DNA of 64,000 nucleotides from Streptomyces brasiliensis (GTDB lineage: Bacteria; Actinomycetota; Actinomycetes; Streptomycetales; Streptomycetaceae). The notes beneath the pieces were generated by a model that saw only the letters and a program-made list of their open reading frames with translations, had not been told where the DNA came from and did no database searches. Both the position numbers and the translations under genes were made by a program. The stretch is taken from assembly GCF_014647875.1 (NCBI RefSeq), contig NZ_BMQA01000017.1, forward strand, positions 104,453 through 168,452, read 5' to 3'. Positions within the stretch are counted from its first letter, which is position 1. Each line of letters starts with the position of its first letter. This document shows positions 63,375 through 64,000 of this stretch, piece after piece.

Positions 63375-63552
63375 GGTGGTGCCCTTGCGTGGGAGGGGTG
63401 CCGGCTCCGGCGGACTCCAGTGTGTCCGGCGGAGAGGAGAGGGAACGGACCCGGGGCCCTGGGCGCGGTTCCGGCGGACGCGCGCCCGTGGGGGTGGCTG
63501 ACCCCCGTGCCCGGCGCGCGCGGCGCAGAGCACGGGCCAGGTGGCCCGGGGG

Positions 63553-64000
63553 TCAGCGGGCGCCGAGGAGGTGGTCCATGGCGAGCTGGTCGAGGCGCTC
63601 GAAGGCCATGCCGCGCGCGGCGGCCGCGTCGACGTCGAAGTCCTCGAAGGCGGTGCGGTCGGCGAGCAGCGCCTGCAGGCCGTCGGCCGCGGTGGGCTGC
63701 GCCAGCTGGTCCAGGCGCGCGGCACGCAGCGCCTCCTGGACCTCCGGGTCGGCACGGAAGGCGGCGGCCCGCTCCTTGAGGATCAGGTAGTTGCGCATGC
63801 AGCCGGCCGCGGAGGCCCACACGCCGTCGAAGTCCTCGGTCCGCGGCGGCTTGAAGTCGAAGTGGCGCGGGCCCTCGTAGCCGGCGCTCTCCAGAAGGTC
63901 GACCAGCCAGAAGGCGGAACGCAGGTCACCGGCGCCGAAACGGAGGTCCTGGTCGTACTTGATGCCGGACTGGCCGTTGAGGTCGATGTGGAAGAGCTTG
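63553..64000 (-). CDS. xylA: Xylose isomerase (C-terminal part, 5' end beyond window)
   Basis: About 149 codons are visible. They start in KLFHIDLNGQSGIKYDQDLR, with metal- and substrate-binding residues of the TIM barrel. They run through GVWASAAGCMRNYLILKERA to the stop, ending RGMAFERLDQLAMDHLLGAR, as in Streptomyces XylA sequences I remember. It converts xylose to xylulose. Transcription reads toward the transporter genes; the 178-bp gap at 63375-63552 may hold their own promoter but I saw no clear operator. Confidence 0.93.
   Translation of the reverse strand, partial: KLFHIDLNGQSGIKYDQDLRFGAGDLRSAFWLVDLLESAGYEGPRHFDFKPPRTEDFDGVWASAAGCMRNYLILKERAAAFRADPEVQEALRAARLDQLAQPTAADGLQALLADRTAFEDFDVDAAAARGMAFERLDQLAMDHLLGAR

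Noticed and set aside
63375..63552. CebR-type operator (TGGGAGCGCTCCCA) for the sugar importer
   Set aside because: The motif is not present in this gap; only partial G-rich stretches occur.
1..64000. tRNA and rRNA genes
   Set aside because: No T-arm-like GGTTCGAATCC in a cloverleaf context and no rRNA-like sequence were seen on either strand.

Overview
The window is from a high-GC actinobacterium, almost certainly a Streptomyces. Codon third positions are overwhelmingly G/C, GTG starts are common, and family content and gene order (ethylmalonyl-CoA pathway cluster followed by psd-pssA; SIR2 near an ogt/ada-alkA pair) resemble what I remember from Streptomyces chromosomes. It reads as chromosomal, with one patch of mobile and foreign DNA at about 46.1-51.5 kb and several eroded genes.

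Layout. 0-13.7 kb: mostly reverse-strand housekeeping and accessory genes: a small conserved protein (cut by the window edge), an ABC-F ATPase, a histidine phosphatase, a divergent PAP2-diacylglycerol-kinase fusion, a methyltransferase, a reverse-strand unit (NDH-2-like flavoprotein, transketolase, stand-alone LigD-type polymerase), a holin-X-like membrane protein, a VOC protein, a zinc-ribbon M48 protease and a DUF5107/TPR protein. 13.8-23.2 kb: a DUF6204 protein, a GNAT enzyme, a tightly coupled four-peptidase operon (M55, M20, S9, S66), a methyltransferase and an 816-residue PAS/GAF/SpoIIE/HATPase phosphatase. 23.3-30.9 kb: an MFS exporter carrying carboxypeptidase-regulatory-like repeats, an SRPBCC protein, a radical SAM enzyme behind an SOS-box-like site, a secreted TAP-type peptidase, RidA, GNAT and a HEAT-repeat protein.

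31.2-42.2 kb is the metabolic centre. It holds a two-domain 3-hydroxyacyl-CoA dehydrogenase, a TetR regulator, then ccr, the B12-dependent mutase, the malyl-CoA lyase, the MaoC hydratase and an acyl-CoA dehydrogenase: nearly the whole ethylmalonyl-CoA route for acetyl-CoA assimilation and extender-unit supply. psd and pssA (phosphatidylethanolamine synthesis) follow, closed by a 19-bp terminator hairpin. 42.4-49.8 kb carries an alpha/beta-hydrolase pseudogene, glycerate kinase, ADP-ribosylglycohydrolase, a NUDIX hydrolase and a sirtuin. Fragments of an IS1182-type element and an IS200/IS605 (tnpA/tnpB) element lie between them.

49.8-51.5 kb holds an internally deleted IS5-type element, an AT-richer stretch with small genes, and a 74-bp duplicate of the start of the sirtuin gene. 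51.5-55.2 kb has a DUF4287 protein, ogt and ada-alkA (alkylation repair), remnants of a P-type ATPase and a MetF-like gene, and a GPP34 protein. 55.3-58.4 kb is a GntR-controlled catabolic cluster (amidohydrolase, isocitrate-lyase/PEP-mutase pseudogene, SnoaL-like enzyme) with three evenly spaced operator boxes. 58.9-64 kb is a sugar locus: the 3' end of xylA, then an ABC importer and a GH1 beta-glucosidase.

At least eight genes show the leaderless signature: a TANNNT -10 element 6-7 nt before the start codon, with no ribosome-binding site.
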